64,000 nt of DNA from JBHYGK01 sp051859045. Lineage in GTDB: Bacteria; Pseudomonadota; Gammaproteobacteria; Xanthomonadales; Xanthomonadaceae. The translations under genes were made by a program, and so were the position numbers. The notes beneath the pieces were generated by a model. That model was not told the DNA's origin. It saw nothing but the letters and a program-made list of their open reading frames with translations, and did not search any database. The first letter of the stretch is position 1; the number at the start of each line of letters is the position of its first letter. The stretch covers positions 1 through 64,000 of the forward strand of contig JBHYGK010000056.1 in the NCBI GenBank assembly GCA_051859045.1, written 5' to 3'. Below, in pieces: positions 24,728 to 34,742 of the stretch.

Positions 24728-25495
24728 ATGAGCCCTTCCGACGCCCGCGACACCGACGCCGACGCCCGCGCCGAAGCCCGCGCCGAGTCCTTCCGCACCG
24801 GCTTCCAGGGCCGCCGCCTCGACGGCTACCGCGGCCTGCCGGTGTTCGCGGCCCCCGGCCTGCACGAGGCCGTCGCCGGGCTGCTGTGCGCGGCGCTGCC
24901 GGCCCCGCGCCGGGTGCTCGAGCTCGGCGCCGGCAGCGGCGCGATGGCCCAGCGCCTCGCCGACCTGGGCTACGTCGTCACCGCCAGCGACCTGTTCGCC
25001 GGCAGCTTCCGCCCGCACGACCCGATCGACTTCGTCGCCGCCGACCTCAACGGCCCCTTCGCCGCCGGGCTGCCCGGCGACCTCGAGGCCGTGGTCGCGC
25101 TGGAGCTGGTGGAGCACCTCGAGAACCCGCGCCACTTCCTGCGCCAGGTGCGCGCCCTGCTGCCGCCCGGCGGGCAGCTGCTGCTGAGCACGCCGAACAT
25201 CGCCAACCCGGTCTCGCAGGCGATGTTCCTGCGCACCGGGCGCTTCCAGTGGTTCCGCGACGCCGACTACGTCGAGCAGGGCCACATCACCCCGCTCAGC
25301 CCCTGGGTGCTGGAGCGGGCCCTCGAGGAGGCCGGCTTCGCGATCCGCGAGGAGCGCGCGGTGTCCTCGGCGTTCCGCCGGCCCAAGGGCGGCGGCGCGC
25401 TGGCGCGGCTGCTGGCGCCGCTGTTCTGGCTGCTGAGCGGGCTGCCGCGCAGCCGCCGGGGCGAGCTGTGGCTGGTCCGCGCGGAAGCACGCTGA
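24728..25495 (+). CDS. Class I SAM-dependent methyltransferase
   Basis: 255 aa. Motif I VLELGAGSGAMAQRL (about 60-74), acidic motif II region TASDLFAGS, and VVALELVEHLENP (methyltransferase type 11/12 post-motif region) are present, followed by LLSTPNIANP. The C-terminus has a basic hydrophobic segment (LLAPLFWLLSGLPRSRRG) that may associate with the membrane. The substrate is unknown; next to glycosyltransferases it may methylate a glycan or lipid-linked sugar. An Asp/Ala-rich stretch of about 20 residues precedes the domain, but no other start fits. Confidence 0.85.
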   Translation: MSPSDARDTDADARAEARAESFRTGFQGRRLDGYRGLPVFAAPGLHEAVAGLLCAALPAPRRVLELGAGSGAMAQRLADLGYVVTASDLFAGSFRPHDPIDFVAADLNGPFAAGLPGDLEAVVALELVEHLENPRHFLRQVRALLPPGGQLLLSTPNIANPVSQAMFLRTGRFQWFRDADYVEQGHITPLSPWVLERALEEAGFAIREERAVSSAFRRPKGGGALARLLAPLFWLLSGLPRSRRGELWLVRAEAR

Positions 25496-25525
25496 CGCCG
25501 AGTCTGCAACCGGATCGCCGGGGCG

Positions 25526-25531
25526 TATCAT
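25526..25531 (+). promoter_or_regulatory. Candidate -10 (TATCAT) for trkA-trkH
   Basis: TATCAT stands 59 bp before the trkA start; TCTGCA at 17-bp spacing is a weak -35. Confidence 0.4.
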
Positions 25532-25589
25532 GCCGGCCTCCGGAGCCCCCAGGGGGGCGGTTCCACCAGACGCAGGCGGTCCAGACGGC

Positions 25590-26960
25590 ATGAAGATCCT
25601 GATCCTCGGAGCCGGCCAGGTCGGTTCCTCCGTCGCCGCGGCGCTGGCGTCGGAGAACAACGACATCACCGTCGTCGACACCGACACCGCCAAGCTGCGC
25701 GAGCTCTCCGAGCGCCTCGACATCCGCACCGTCATCGGCCACGCCTCGCTGCCCAGCGTGCTCGGCCAGGCCGGCGCCGAGGACGCCGACCTGCTGGTCG
25801 CGGTCACCTCCAGCGACGAGGTCAACCTGATCGCCTGCGAGGTGGCCCGCCACCAGTTCCGCACGCCCACCCGCGTGGCCCGCGTGCGCGAGTCGGAGTA
25901 CCTCTCGGTGGGGCCGCTGGCGGAGTTCGCGGTGACCGCCGCGATCAGCCCCGAGCAGCTGGTGTGCAAGCACGTCGAGCGGCTCATCGAATACCCCGGC
26001 GCGCTGCAGGTGCTGGACTTCGCCGAGGGCCGCGCCCAGCTGGTGGCCGTGCGCGCGATCGCGGGCGGCGCGCTGGTGGGGCATCCGGTGCGCGACCTGC
26101 GCCAGCACCTGCCGGCCGACGCCGACGCCCGCGTGGCCGCGATTTTCCGCCGCGGCGCGCCGGTCAAGCCCGAGGGCCACACCGTCATCGAGGCCGACGA
26201 CGAGGTGTTCTTCCTCGCCGACCGCCGCACCATCCCGCTGATGATGGCCGAGCTGCGCCGCAGCGACGACCGCCGCACCCGCCGCGTGCTGATCGCCGGC
26301 GGCGGCAACATCGGCCGCAATCTCGCCCGCGCGCTCGAGAACCGCTACTCGGTGAAGGTGCTGGAGCGCTCGCGCGACCGCGCCAAGCGCATCGCGGAGG
26401 ACCTGATGAACTCGATCGTGCTGGTCGGCGACTGCGCCGACGAGGAGCTGCTGCGCGACGAGAACATCGACCAGACCGACGTTTACTGCGCGCTCACCAA
26501 CGACGACGAGGCCAACATCCTCTCGGCGATGCTGGCCAAGCGCCTGGGCTGCCAGCGCGTGATCTCGCTGATCAACCGCCCGAGCTACGCCGAGCTGGTC
26601 GAGGGCGGCAGCATCGACATCGCGGTCAGCCCGCAGCTGGTCACCCTGGGGGCGCTGCTGAGCCACGTCCGCGAGGGCGCGCCGGCGCGCGTGCACAGCT
26701 TGCGCCGCGGCGCCGCCGAGGCCATCGAGGCGGTGGTGCGCGGCGACCGCCGCACTTCGCCGGTGATCGGCCGCGCGCTCGAGGAGCTGGCCCTGCCCGA
26801 GGCCGCCACCATCGGCGGCATCGTGCGCGGCGAGAAGCTGCTGATCGCCCACCACGACGTCGTCATCGAGGCCGGCGACCACGTGATCGTGTTCCTGATG
26901 GACAAGCGCCAGCTGCCGCAGGTGACCCAGCTGTTCCAGGCCGGGGCGACCTGGCTGTGA
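25590..26960 (+). CDS. trkA: Trk potassium uptake regulatory subunit TrkA
   Basis: 456 aa with the duplicated layout RCK_N-RCK_C-RCK_N-RCK_C. The first nucleotide-binding loop is MKILILGAGQVGSSVA (1-16) and the second is RVLIAGGGNIGRNLA (about 233-247); each is followed by a TrkA_C regulatory domain. It binds NAD(H)/ATP and gates the TrkH channel at the inner membrane. The start at 25590 is chosen because the Rossmann loop begins at residue 2. It overlaps trkH by one base (TGATG), so the two subunits are translationally coupled. Confidence 0.97.
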   Translation: MKILILGAGQVGSSVAAALASENNDITVVDTDTAKLRELSERLDIRTVIGHASLPSVLGQAGAEDADLLVAVTSSDEVNLIACEVARHQFRTPTRVARVRESEYLSVGPLAEFAVTAAISPEQLVCKHVERLIEYPGALQVLDFAEGRAQLVAVRAIAGGALVGHPVRDLRQHLPADADARVAAIFRRGAPVKPEGHTVIEADDEVFFLADRRTIPLMMAELRRSDDRRTRRVLIAGGGNIGRNLARALENRYSVKVLERSRDRAKRIAEDLMNSIVLVGDCADEELLRDENIDQTDVYCALTNDDEANILSAMLAKRLGCQRVISLINRPSYAELVEGGSIDIAVSPQLVTLGALLSHVREGAPARVHSLRRGAAEAIEAVVRGDRRTSPVIGRALEELALPEAATIGGIVRGEKLLIAHHDVVIEAGDHVIVFLMDKRQLPQVTQLFQAGATWL

Positions 26961-28411
26961 TGGGGCGCCGCGTCCGCGCCATCCTGCGCGTCCTGGGCGC
27001 GCTGGTCGGCGGCCTGTCGCTGATCCAGATCCCCCCGCTGGTGATCGCGCTCAGCCTGCGCGAGGACGCCGCCAGCGCGTTCGCCGAGGCGATGGTGATC
27101 TGCGCGGCCGCCGGCTTCGCGCTGTGGTTCCCGTCGCGCAACGTCCACTACGAGATGCGCCTGCGCGACGGCTTCTTCGTGACCACCGCGATCTGGGTGA
27201 TCGCGAGCCTCGCCTGCGCGCTGCCGTTCGTGATCGCCGACCCCGGCCTGAGCTACGTCGACGCGGTGTTCGAGGCCACCTCCGGGCTCACCACCACCGG
27301 CGCCACCACGATCGTCGGCCTCGACGACCTGCCGCGCAGCGTCCTGTTCTACCGCGCCTCGCTGTGCTTCTTCGGCGGCATGGGCATCGTGATCCTCGCG
27401 GTGGCGATCCTGCCGATGCTCAAGGTCGGCGGCATGCAGCTCTTCCGCGCCGAGACCACCGGCCCGCAGAAGGACAGCAAGCTCACCCCGCGCATCGCCG
27501 AGACGGCGAAGGCGCTGTGGATGGTCTACGTGGCGCTCAACCTCGGTTGCGCGCTGGCTTACTGGGTCGGCGGCATGAGCCTGTTCGACGCGATCACGCA
27601 TGCGATGCCCACCGTCGCGACCGGCGGCTTCGCCAACTACGACGCCAGCTTCGGCCATTTCGACAGCGCCGTGATCGAGCTGGTGGCGATCGTGTTCATG
27701 GTGCTCGGCGGCATCAACTTCGGCCTGCACTGGTACGCCTGGCGCCGCGCGACCACCGGGCACTACGGGCATGACTCCGAGCTGCGCTCGTTCCTGCGCA
27801 TCATCCTGGTGGCGACCGCGCTGGTGGCGGGATCGCTGGTGGCCGCCGGCACGATGGACGTGTTCTCCGCGATCCGCCACGGCCTGTTCCAGGTGGTCTC
27901 CAACATCACCACCACGGGCTTCGTCACCACCGGCTTCGACCAGTGGCCGGGCCTGGCGCCGCTGCTGCTGATCGTGGTCGGCTTCATCGGCGGCTGCTCG
28001 GGCTCCACCTCCGGCGGCATCAAGGTCGCGCGCATCCTGATGGTCGTGCGCCTCGGGCTGCGCGAGATCAAGCAGCTCATCCACCCCAAGGGCCAGTTCC
28101 TGGTGACGATGGGCGGGCGCCGCGTGTCGGAGTCGGTGGTGATCTCGGTGGCGGGGTTCTGCACGCTCTACGTGCTGTCGTACGTCGTGATGACGCTGAT
28201 GCTGGCGGCCACCGGCGTCGACCTGGTGACCGCGTTCTCGGCGATCGCGGCCTGCATCAACAACATGGGCCCGGGCCTCGGCGACGTCGCCTACCACTTC
28301 CGCGACATGAACGACGTGGGCGTGTGGATCTGCAGCTTCGCGATGATCCTCGGGCGCCTCGAGGTGTTCACCGTCCTGGTGCTGTTCACCCCGGCCTTCT
28401 GGAAGGAGTGA
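26960..28411 (+). CDS. trkH: Trk potassium channel subunit TrkH
   Basis: 483 aa, multi-pass inner-membrane protein of the standard TrkH size. The four selectivity-filter repeats can be seen: ATSGLTTTGATT, MPTVATGGFANYDAS, ITTTGFVTTGFDQ and AACINNMGPGLG. The intramembrane loop GGCSGSTSGGIK is also present. K+ uptake is driven by the membrane potential, with TrkA from the same mRNA as the gating ring. It converges with the PH-domain gene (3-bp gap), so no intergenic terminator fits here. Confidence 0.97.
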   Translation: MGRRVRAILRVLGALVGGLSLIQIPPLVIALSLREDAASAFAEAMVICAAAGFALWFPSRNVHYEMRLRDGFFVTTAIWVIASLACALPFVIADPGLSYVDAVFEATSGLTTTGATTIVGLDDLPRSVLFYRASLCFFGGMGIVILAVAILPMLKVGGMQLFRAETTGPQKDSKLTPRIAETAKALWMVYVALNLGCALAYWVGGMSLFDAITHAMPTVATGGFANYDASFGHFDSAVIELVAIVFMVLGGINFGLHWYAWRRATTGHYGHDSELRSFLRIILVATALVAGSLVAAGTMDVFSAIRHGLFQVVSNITTTGFVTTGFDQWPGLAPLLLIVVGFIGGCSGSTSGGIKVARILMVVRLGLREIKQLIHPKGQFLVTMGGRRVSESVVISVAGFCTLYVLSYVVMTLMLAATGVDLVTAFSAIAACINNMGPGLGDVAYHFRDMNDVGVWICSFAMILGRLEVFTVLVLFTPAFWKE

Positions 28412-28414
28412 GGC

Positions 28415-29959
28415 TCACCAGTCGAGGCGGCGCCGGGCGATCTCGGCGCCGAGCGCGGCGTGCAGCGCGCGCGCCTCGGCCTCGGGCAGGAAGCGCACCC
28501 GCAGCGGGCTGAGCCCGTTGCCGCCGGCGGTGTCGAGGTAGACGCCCGCCATCCCGTGGCGGCGGTCGAACGGCCCCTGCACGAACTGCACCGACTGCAG
28601 CTTGCCGATCTCGGCGAAGTGCCAGCGGCGGTCGATCCAGCCCTCGCGGATCGCCAGCAGCCGGCCGTCCCAGGCCCAGCGCGCGCGCGACGCCAGCACC
28701 CGGGCGCGGACGATCCATGCCGGCAGCAGCGCCAGCGCCAGCAGGCCCCAGGGCCCGACGCGCAGGCTCGCCAGCCCCGCGATCGCGAACGTCGCCAGCC
28801 ACGGCCAGACGTACAGCCGCCGCCACGCCCGCGGGTGCAGCCCGCGCCAGGGCAGGGCCGGCCATGCGGTGCCGGGCAGCAGGTGGCGCACCAGGTCGTC
28901 CACGGCCTCGGGGGTCGCGATCGGGGCGAGGTACTTCAGCGCGCGCTCCTCGTTCACCGCCTGCAGCGTGGCGGTGTCGACCCGCAGCGCGCGGCGGTGG
29001 AACCAGCGGTGCAGCAGGCCTTCGTGGATCCGCCAGGCCTGGATGCGGTGGCGCGGCAGGCTGGCGCGCATGCGCGTGAGCAGGCCGCTCTGCACGCTCA
29101 GCCGGCGCCCGGCCTCGCTCAGCGTGAAGCCGTGGAACTGCAGCAGCGCCAGCGCCACCGACAGTACGCGCAGCACCACGAGGAAGGCGCCGAGCAGCGC
29201 CAGCACGCCGACCACCGTGCCGGCGACGCCGAGGTGCAGCTCGCTGGCGTAGCCGGTGCCGGCCTTGATCACGGCCTCCGCGGCATCGGTGATCAGGCCC
29301 GAGCCCGTCTGCCCGACGACGGCGAAGCCCGAGGCCACCACGATCATCCCGCGGTTGGAGACCAGGCCGGCGCGGACCACCTCGCCGGTGGACAGCGCGA
29401 GCAGGGTCGCGTCGGCGGGGGGCGCCGCGGTGGCCGCATCGCCTTCCCCGCCCGCGTGCGCGCGCGCGGCGCCTTGGCGCACCAGCGCCTCGAGCGCATG
29501 CGCGTCGGCGAGCGCCAGCACGCGCATCTCGGCCTCCGGGCGCACGCCGCCGGCGGACTCCAGCCGCACCTCGGCCACCCCGAAGACCCGGTGCAGCAGG
29601 GTCTGGTGCAGGCCGACGTTGTGGATCCGGGCGAAGGGGATGTGGCGGACGCTGCGCTGCACGAGGCCGTCGCGGATCACCAGGCCGTCGGGCGCGATCC
29701 GCCAGCGGTAGACGAAGTACTGCGCCACCGACACGAGCACCAGCGCGCCGGCGCCGACCAGGCCGAACAGCTCGTACCAGCTGTCGTCGTTGCGCGCGCT
29801 GCCGAACAGCACGATCGCGATCGGGAAGATGAACTGCTTGAGCTGGGCGAGCAGCACGAACAGCCACGACCACGGATGCAGCCGGCGCTCGCCGCCGGCG
29901 TCGCCCGCCGCGGCGGCGGCGGCGGGCGCGAGGCCCTCGCCCGGCTCAGACGGCGTCAT
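28415..29959 (-). CDS. Membrane protein with bacterial PH domains, YdbT type
   Basis: 514 aa. Two N-terminal membrane helices (about 30-50, 65-80) are followed by a bPH2 domain (WRIAPDGLVIRDGLVQRSVRHIPFARIHNV). Further membrane segments and a second PH-like unit (SVQSGLLTRMRASLPRHRIQAWRIHEG) and a third near the C-terminus (LLAIREGWIDRRWHFAEIGKLQSVQ) follow. This is the architecture of YdbT. The function is poorly known; family members are inner-membrane proteins and pair with a YdbS-like partner, as here: it overlaps the YdbS-type gene by 14 bp and the acyltransferase lies upstream in the same run. Confidence 0.85.
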   Translation of the reverse strand: MTPSEPGEGLAPAAAAAAGDAGGERRLHPWSWLFVLLAQLKQFIFPIAIVLFGSARNDDSWYELFGLVGAGALVLVSVAQYFVYRWRIAPDGLVIRDGLVQRSVRHIPFARIHNVGLHQTLLHRVFGVAEVRLESAGGVRPEAEMRVLALADAHALEALVRQGAARAHAGGEGDAATAAPPADATLLALSTGEVVRAGLVSNRGMIVVASGFAVVGQTGSGLITDAAEAVIKAGTGYASELHLGVAGTVVGVLALLGAFLVVLRVLSVALALLQFHGFTLSEAGRRLSVQSGLLTRMRASLPRHRIQAWRIHEGLLHRWFHRRALRVDTATLQAVNEERALKYLAPIATPEAVDDLVRHLLPGTAWPALPWRGLHPRAWRRLYVWPWLATFAIAGLASLRVGPWGLLALALLPAWIVRARVLASRARWAWDGRLLAIREGWIDRRWHFAEIGKLQSVQFVQGPFDRRHGMAGVYLDTAGGNGLSPLRVRFLPEAEARALHAALGAEIARRRLDW

Positions 29960-30536
29960 GGTCGTGGTCGCTCTCGCGCACCAGGGCGTCGCGCACGTGC
30001 TCGGCGTCCTCCACGGCCAGGCCCTTGAGGTGGATCGCGTTGAGGCGGGTGCCCGCCGTGTGCACGATCAGCGTGGCGAGGCCGAGCGGGCGCTCGATCG
30101 GGCCGCGCTGCACGTCCATGTGCTGCACGCGGCTGCGCGGCACCAGCACCTGGGTCTGCCACCAGCGCCCGCGCCTGAGGTGCAGGCCGTCGGCATCGAG
30201 GCGGAAGGCGGTGTGGCGCCAGGCGAGGCCGCCGTGCCACCAGCCCAGCGCGAGGCCGGCCAGCGGGGCGGCGACGGCCACCGCGATCCACGCCGCGGCG
30301 TGGTCGCCGGCGATCGCGAGCACCGCCGAGACGCCGGCGGCGGCGAGGCCGGTGAGGCCCCAGCCGGTCATGGCGCCGAGCCGGTAGGCCCGCCGCGCGG
30401 CGTCGGGCAGCGCGCGCCAGCCGGCGTCCCAGCCGGACGCGCCCGCGGGCGCGGCGGCCTCGGCGGCCGGGCCGTCGTCGCGCAGGGGGAGGGGCGGCGG
30501 GAGCGCGTCCGGGGTCGGCGCGGGGTCGTGGCTCAT
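29946..30536 (-). CDS. Bacterial PH domain protein, YdbS type
   Basis: 196 aa. An Ala/Pro-rich cytoplasmic leader, two membrane helices (about 57-100), then a single bPH2 domain: FRLDADGLHLRRGRWW, VPRSRVQHMDVQRGPIERPLGLATL. It ends in an acidic His/Asp tail. The partner protein of the YdbT-type gene downstream, overlapping it by 14 bp, and overlapping the acyltransferase gene upstream by 4 bp. The tight overlaps indicate one operon. Start at 30536 because of that ATGA overlap; a longer frame upstream lies inside the acyltransferase gene. Confidence 0.85.
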   Translation of the reverse strand: MSHDPAPTPDALPPPLPLRDDGPAAEAAAPAGASGWDAGWRALPDAARRAYRLGAMTGWGLTGLAAAGVSAVLAIAGDHAAAWIAVAVAAPLAGLALGWWHGGLAWRHTAFRLDADGLHLRRGRWWQTQVLVPRSRVQHMDVQRGPIERPLGLATLIVHTAGTRLNAIHLKGLAVEDAEHVRDALVRESDHDHDAV

Positions 30537-31477
30537 CGGGGCTGGCCTTGCGTCGGGGGCTCGCTGGGGCGGGGCATCCGCCAGTAGGGATTGTCTTCGC
30601 CGGAGCCCGGCGGACGCACGGTGTAGCGTTTGTAGGTCCACTGGTACTGGCAAAGGTCACGCCTGGCCAGGGCCTCGATCGCGCCGTTGAGGGCCTCGGC
30701 CGCCGCCTGCGGGTCGGGGCCCGAGACCGCCGCCGGCGCCGGCGCGAAGCGCAGCGTGAAGCCCCGGCCGTCCGCGCGGCGCTCCACCGCGCCCACCAGC
30801 ACCGCGGCCCCGGTGCGCTCGGCGAGCCGGTGCAGCAAGGTCATCGTCAGCGCCTGCACGCCGAAGAAGGGCGCGAACACCCCGTCGCCGAGCTTGGGCT
30901 GCTGGTCGGGCAGGATCCCCACCACGCCGCCGCCCTGCAGGGTGCGATAGAGCGCGCGCATCGCGGCGCCCTCGGCGGGCACCTGGGTGACCTCGCCGAC
31001 GCCGCGCACCCGGCGCAGGAAGGCCTCGCCCACCGCGCTCTCGGGCTTGCGGTAGAGCACCGCCAGCGGCCCCTGCGCGGCCAGCCACTGGTTGAGCAGC
31101 TCCCAGTTGCCGTAGTGCGGCGCGGCGACGATCAGGCCGCGTCCGGCGGCGACCGCCGCGTGGAACAGGTCCGCGCCCTCGTCGGCGGTGATCCGGGCCA
31201 GGTTGCCCGCGGGCGCCGAGGTCCAGACCTTCAGGCTCTCGAGGGTGGTCAGCGCGGTGCCGGCGACGATGTCGCGGGCCAGCGCGAGCTGGCGCCCGGG
31301 CGGGGCGAGCCCGGCCAGCGCCACGTTCTTCGCGGCCACGCGGTACTCGCGGATGGCCAGCCAGGCGGCGAGGCGGCCGATCGCCCGCGCGGGCGGGCGC
31401 AGGGCGCCCCAAGGCAGGCGCCCGAGCAGCCAGGCGGCGGAGTAGAGGAGGGCACCGGCCCAGGCGGAAGGCGACAT
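30533..31477 (-). CDS. Lipid A lauroyl/myristoyl-type acyltransferase
   Basis: 314 aa. One N-terminal membrane anchor is followed by the LpxL/HtrB acyltransferase domain, with the HX4E catalytic motif in APHYGNWELLNQW (about residues 114-126), and GILPDQQPKLGDGVFAPFFG, typical of late acyltransferases. It adds a secondary acyl chain to Kdo2-lipid IVA or a related precursor at the inner membrane; which chain length cannot be read. First gene of an operon with the two PH-domain proteins. A TAGACT -10 element places transcription one base before the ATG, suggesting a leaderless message. Confidence 0.9.
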   Translation of the reverse strand: MSPSAWAGALLYSAAWLLGRLPWGALRPPARAIGRLAAWLAIREYRVAAKNVALAGLAPPGRQLALARDIVAGTALTTLESLKVWTSAPAGNLARITADEGADLFHAAVAAGRGLIVAAPHYGNWELLNQWLAAQGPLAVLYRKPESAVGEAFLRRVRGVGEVTQVPAEGAAMRALYRTLQGGGVVGILPDQQPKLGDGVFAPFFGVQALTMTLLHRLAERTGAAVLVGAVERRADGRGFTLRFAPAPAAVSGPDPQAAAEALNGAIEALARRDLCQYQWTYKRYTVRPPGSGEDNPYWRMPRPSEPPTQGQPR

Positions 31478-31484
31478 GGCGCCG

Positions 31485-31490
31485 AGTCTA
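31485..31490 (-). promoter_or_regulatory. Candidate -10 (TAGACT) for the acyltransferase operon
   Basis: Minus-strand TAGACT with its last base at 31485 would start transcription at 31478, one base before the start codon at 31477. No -35 hexamer is convincing. Confidence 0.4.
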
Positions 31491-31516
31491 AGGGATGCCG
31501 CGCCGGCCACGCCGCG

Positions 31517-31546
31517 TTGACCGCGGCGGCGTCGATCCGCGACGCT
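31517..31546 (+). promoter_or_regulatory. Candidate promoter of dtd
   Basis: TTGACC (31517-31522), 18-bp spacer, GACGCT (31541-31546). The -35 is good, the -10 lacks the usual TA. Transcription would begin at about the ATG (31553). Confidence 0.3.
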
Positions 31547-31552
31547 GCGGCC

Positions 31553-31990
31553 ATGATCGCCCTCCTTCAGCGCGTGAGCGAAGCCCGCGTCGACGTCGAC
31601 GGCGCCTGCGTGGGCGCGATCGGCCCCGGGCTGCTCGTGCTGGTCGCGATCGTGCCCGGCGACGGCGAGGCCCAGGTGGCGAGGATGGCCGAACGCCTGC
31701 TCGGCTACCGGGTGTTCGAGGACGCCGACGGGCGCATGAACCGCTCGCTGGCCGACACCGGCGGCGGCCTGCTGCTGGTCTCGCAGTTCACCCTCGCCGC
31801 GGACACCCGCAAGGGCCTGCGCCCCAGCTTCACCCCGGCCGCGCCGCCGGCCGAGGCCGAGGCCTGGTTCGGCCGGCTGGTCGAGGCCTGCCGGGCCCGG
31901 CACCCGGTGGTGGAAACCGGGCGGTTCCGGGCCCACATGCGGGTCAGCCTGGTGAACGACGGCCCGGTGACCCTCCGGCTGGAGGCCTGA
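31553..31990 (+). CDS. dtd: D-aminoacyl-tRNA deacylase
   Basis: 145 aa, standard length. Both active-site motifs are present: SQFTLAADTRKG (about 79-90) and the C-terminal NDGPVTLRLE (about 134-143). The enzyme hydrolyses D-amino acids from tRNA and acts as a dimer. ATG at 31553 starts the conserved MIALLQRVSEA. It is divergent from the acyltransferase operon and stands 130 bp upstream of rpoD. Confidence 0.96.
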   Translation: MIALLQRVSEARVDVDGACVGAIGPGLLVLVAIVPGDGEAQVARMAERLLGYRVFEDADGRMNRSLADTGGGLLLVSQFTLAADTRKGLRPSFTPAAPPAEAEAWFGRLVEACRARHPVVETGRFRAHMRVSLVNDGPVTLRLEA

Positions 31991-32067
31991 GAAGGCTCTG
32001 CGGCGCGCCCGACCCCGGCCGGCGCCGGACCGGGGGCGCCGGGCGAGCGGGCGGGCCGGGCTTCCCG

Positions 32068-32073
32068 TATAAT
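32068..32073 (+). promoter_or_regulatory. Consensus -10 (TATAAT) of rpoD
   Basis: A perfect TATAAT in otherwise GC-rich DNA, 47 bp before the rpoD start codon. The expected -35 position reads GAGCGG, not consensus. Confidence 0.6.
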
Positions 32074-32120
32074 GCACTGTTCATTTCCAGCACCCCCGCC
32101 GGGCAACCGGACGAGCGCAC

Positions 32121-33980
<1,860 letters not shown>

Positions 33981-34013
33981 GCCGCGCGGCCGACCGGCCG
34001 CCTCGCGAGACAC

Positions 34014-34048
34014 CACGACGCCCCGCCCCGCGCGGGGCGTCGTGCTTT
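34014..34048 (+). terminator. Rho-independent terminator of rpoD
   Basis: CACGACGCCCCGC, loop CCCGC, GCGGGGCGTCGTG, followed by CTTT; 13-bp stem, 34 bp after the rpoD stop. Confidence 0.8.
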
Positions 34049-34097
34049 CCGGCGCCGCGGCGCATCCGCGATACTCCCGCGGCGTCTCCGGCATGCC

Positions 34098-34173
34098 GGG
34101 CCTATAGCTCAATGGTCAGAGCAGGGGACTCATAATCCCTTGGTTCCAGGTTCGAGTCCTGGTGGGCCCACCA
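34098..34173 (+). tRNA. tRNA with CAU anticodon, probably tRNA-Ile2 (lysidine-modified)
   Basis: 76 nt with encoded CCA. The acceptor GGGCCTA pairs with TGGGCCC, D-stem GCTC/GAGC, anticodon stem GGGGA/TCCCT with loop CTCATAA (anticodon CAT), and T-stem CCAGG/CCTGG with TTCGAGT loop. The anticodon arm plus flanks (GACTCATAATC followed by CTTGGT) resembles E. coli tRNA-Ile2, whose C34 is converted to lysidine by TilS, more than elongator tRNA-Met. It is not initiator (no unpaired first base, no GGG/CCC anticodon-stem triple). Elongator Met remains possible. Confidence 0.85.
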
Positions 34174-34176
34174 CGC

Positions 34177-34725
34177 ATGCGCGACGACGACGCCAACGAT
34201 CACGGTGACTGGGCGGAAGGCTTCGCGCCGGTCGTCGACGCGCGCACCCGCGCGCTGGTGCTGGGCTCGATGCCCGGCCGCGCCTCGCTCGCCCGCGCGG
34301 CCTACTACGCGCATCCGCGCAACGCGTTCTGGCCGCTGATGCGCGAGATCGTCGGCGTGCCGGCCGAGGGCCCGATCGACGCGCGCTACCCGGCGCTGCT
34401 GGCCGCGGGCATCGGCCTGTGGGACGTGCTCGGCGCCTGCCATCGGCCGGGCAGCCTCGACGCCGCGATCCGGCTCGCCGACGCCGAGCCGCGGCCGCTG
34501 GCCGCGCTGCTCGACGCGCATCCGGGCATCGCGACGCTGGCGTTCAACGGTGCCACCGCGGCGCGGGTGTTCCGCCAGCGAATCGCGCCGACGATCGCGC
34601 CCGGGCGGCTGGCCGGCCTGCGCCTGCTCGCGCTGCCCAGCACCAGCCCGGCGCATGCGAGCCTCGACCTCGCGGCCAAGCGCGCGGCCTGGGCCGCGCT
34701 TGGCGAGGCGCTGGGCCTCGGCTGA
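34177..34725 (+). CDS. DNA-deoxyinosine glycosylase (uracil-DNA glycosylase superfamily)
   Basis: 182 aa. It begins with GFAPVVDARTRALVLGSMPGRASL (family start, LGSMPG catalytic loop near residues 31-36), then YYAHPRNAFWPLM, and ends with LPSTSPAHASL, the SPA motif of the superfamily. This is the pattern of the small hypoxanthine/deoxyinosine glycosylases related to MUG. The protein likely removes deaminated bases. The start codon lies only three bases beyond the CCA end of the tRNA, so the mRNA must be released by tRNA 3' processing or arise from an internal promoter. No SD is visible. No better start fits the alignment. Confidence 0.85.
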   Translation: MRDDDANDHGDWAEGFAPVVDARTRALVLGSMPGRASLARAAYYAHPRNAFWPLMREIVGVPAEGPIDARYPALLAAGIGLWDVLGACHRPGSLDAAIRLADAEPRPLAALLDAHPGIATLAFNGATAARVFRQRIAPTIAPGRLAGLRLLALPSTSPAHASLDLAAKRAAWAALGEALGLG

Positions 34726-34742
34726 GGCTCAGCGCGCGCCGC

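Noticed and set aside
25532..25589. Riboswitch-like hairpin in the trkA leader (GCCCCC/GGGGGC)
   Set aside because: The palindrome would have a loop of one or two bases and lacks any known riboswitch core.
34098..34173. Annotation as initiator tRNA-fMet
   Set aside because: The first pair is G-C, and the anticodon stem lacks the three G-C pairs of initiator tRNA; the arm resembles tRNA-Ile2.
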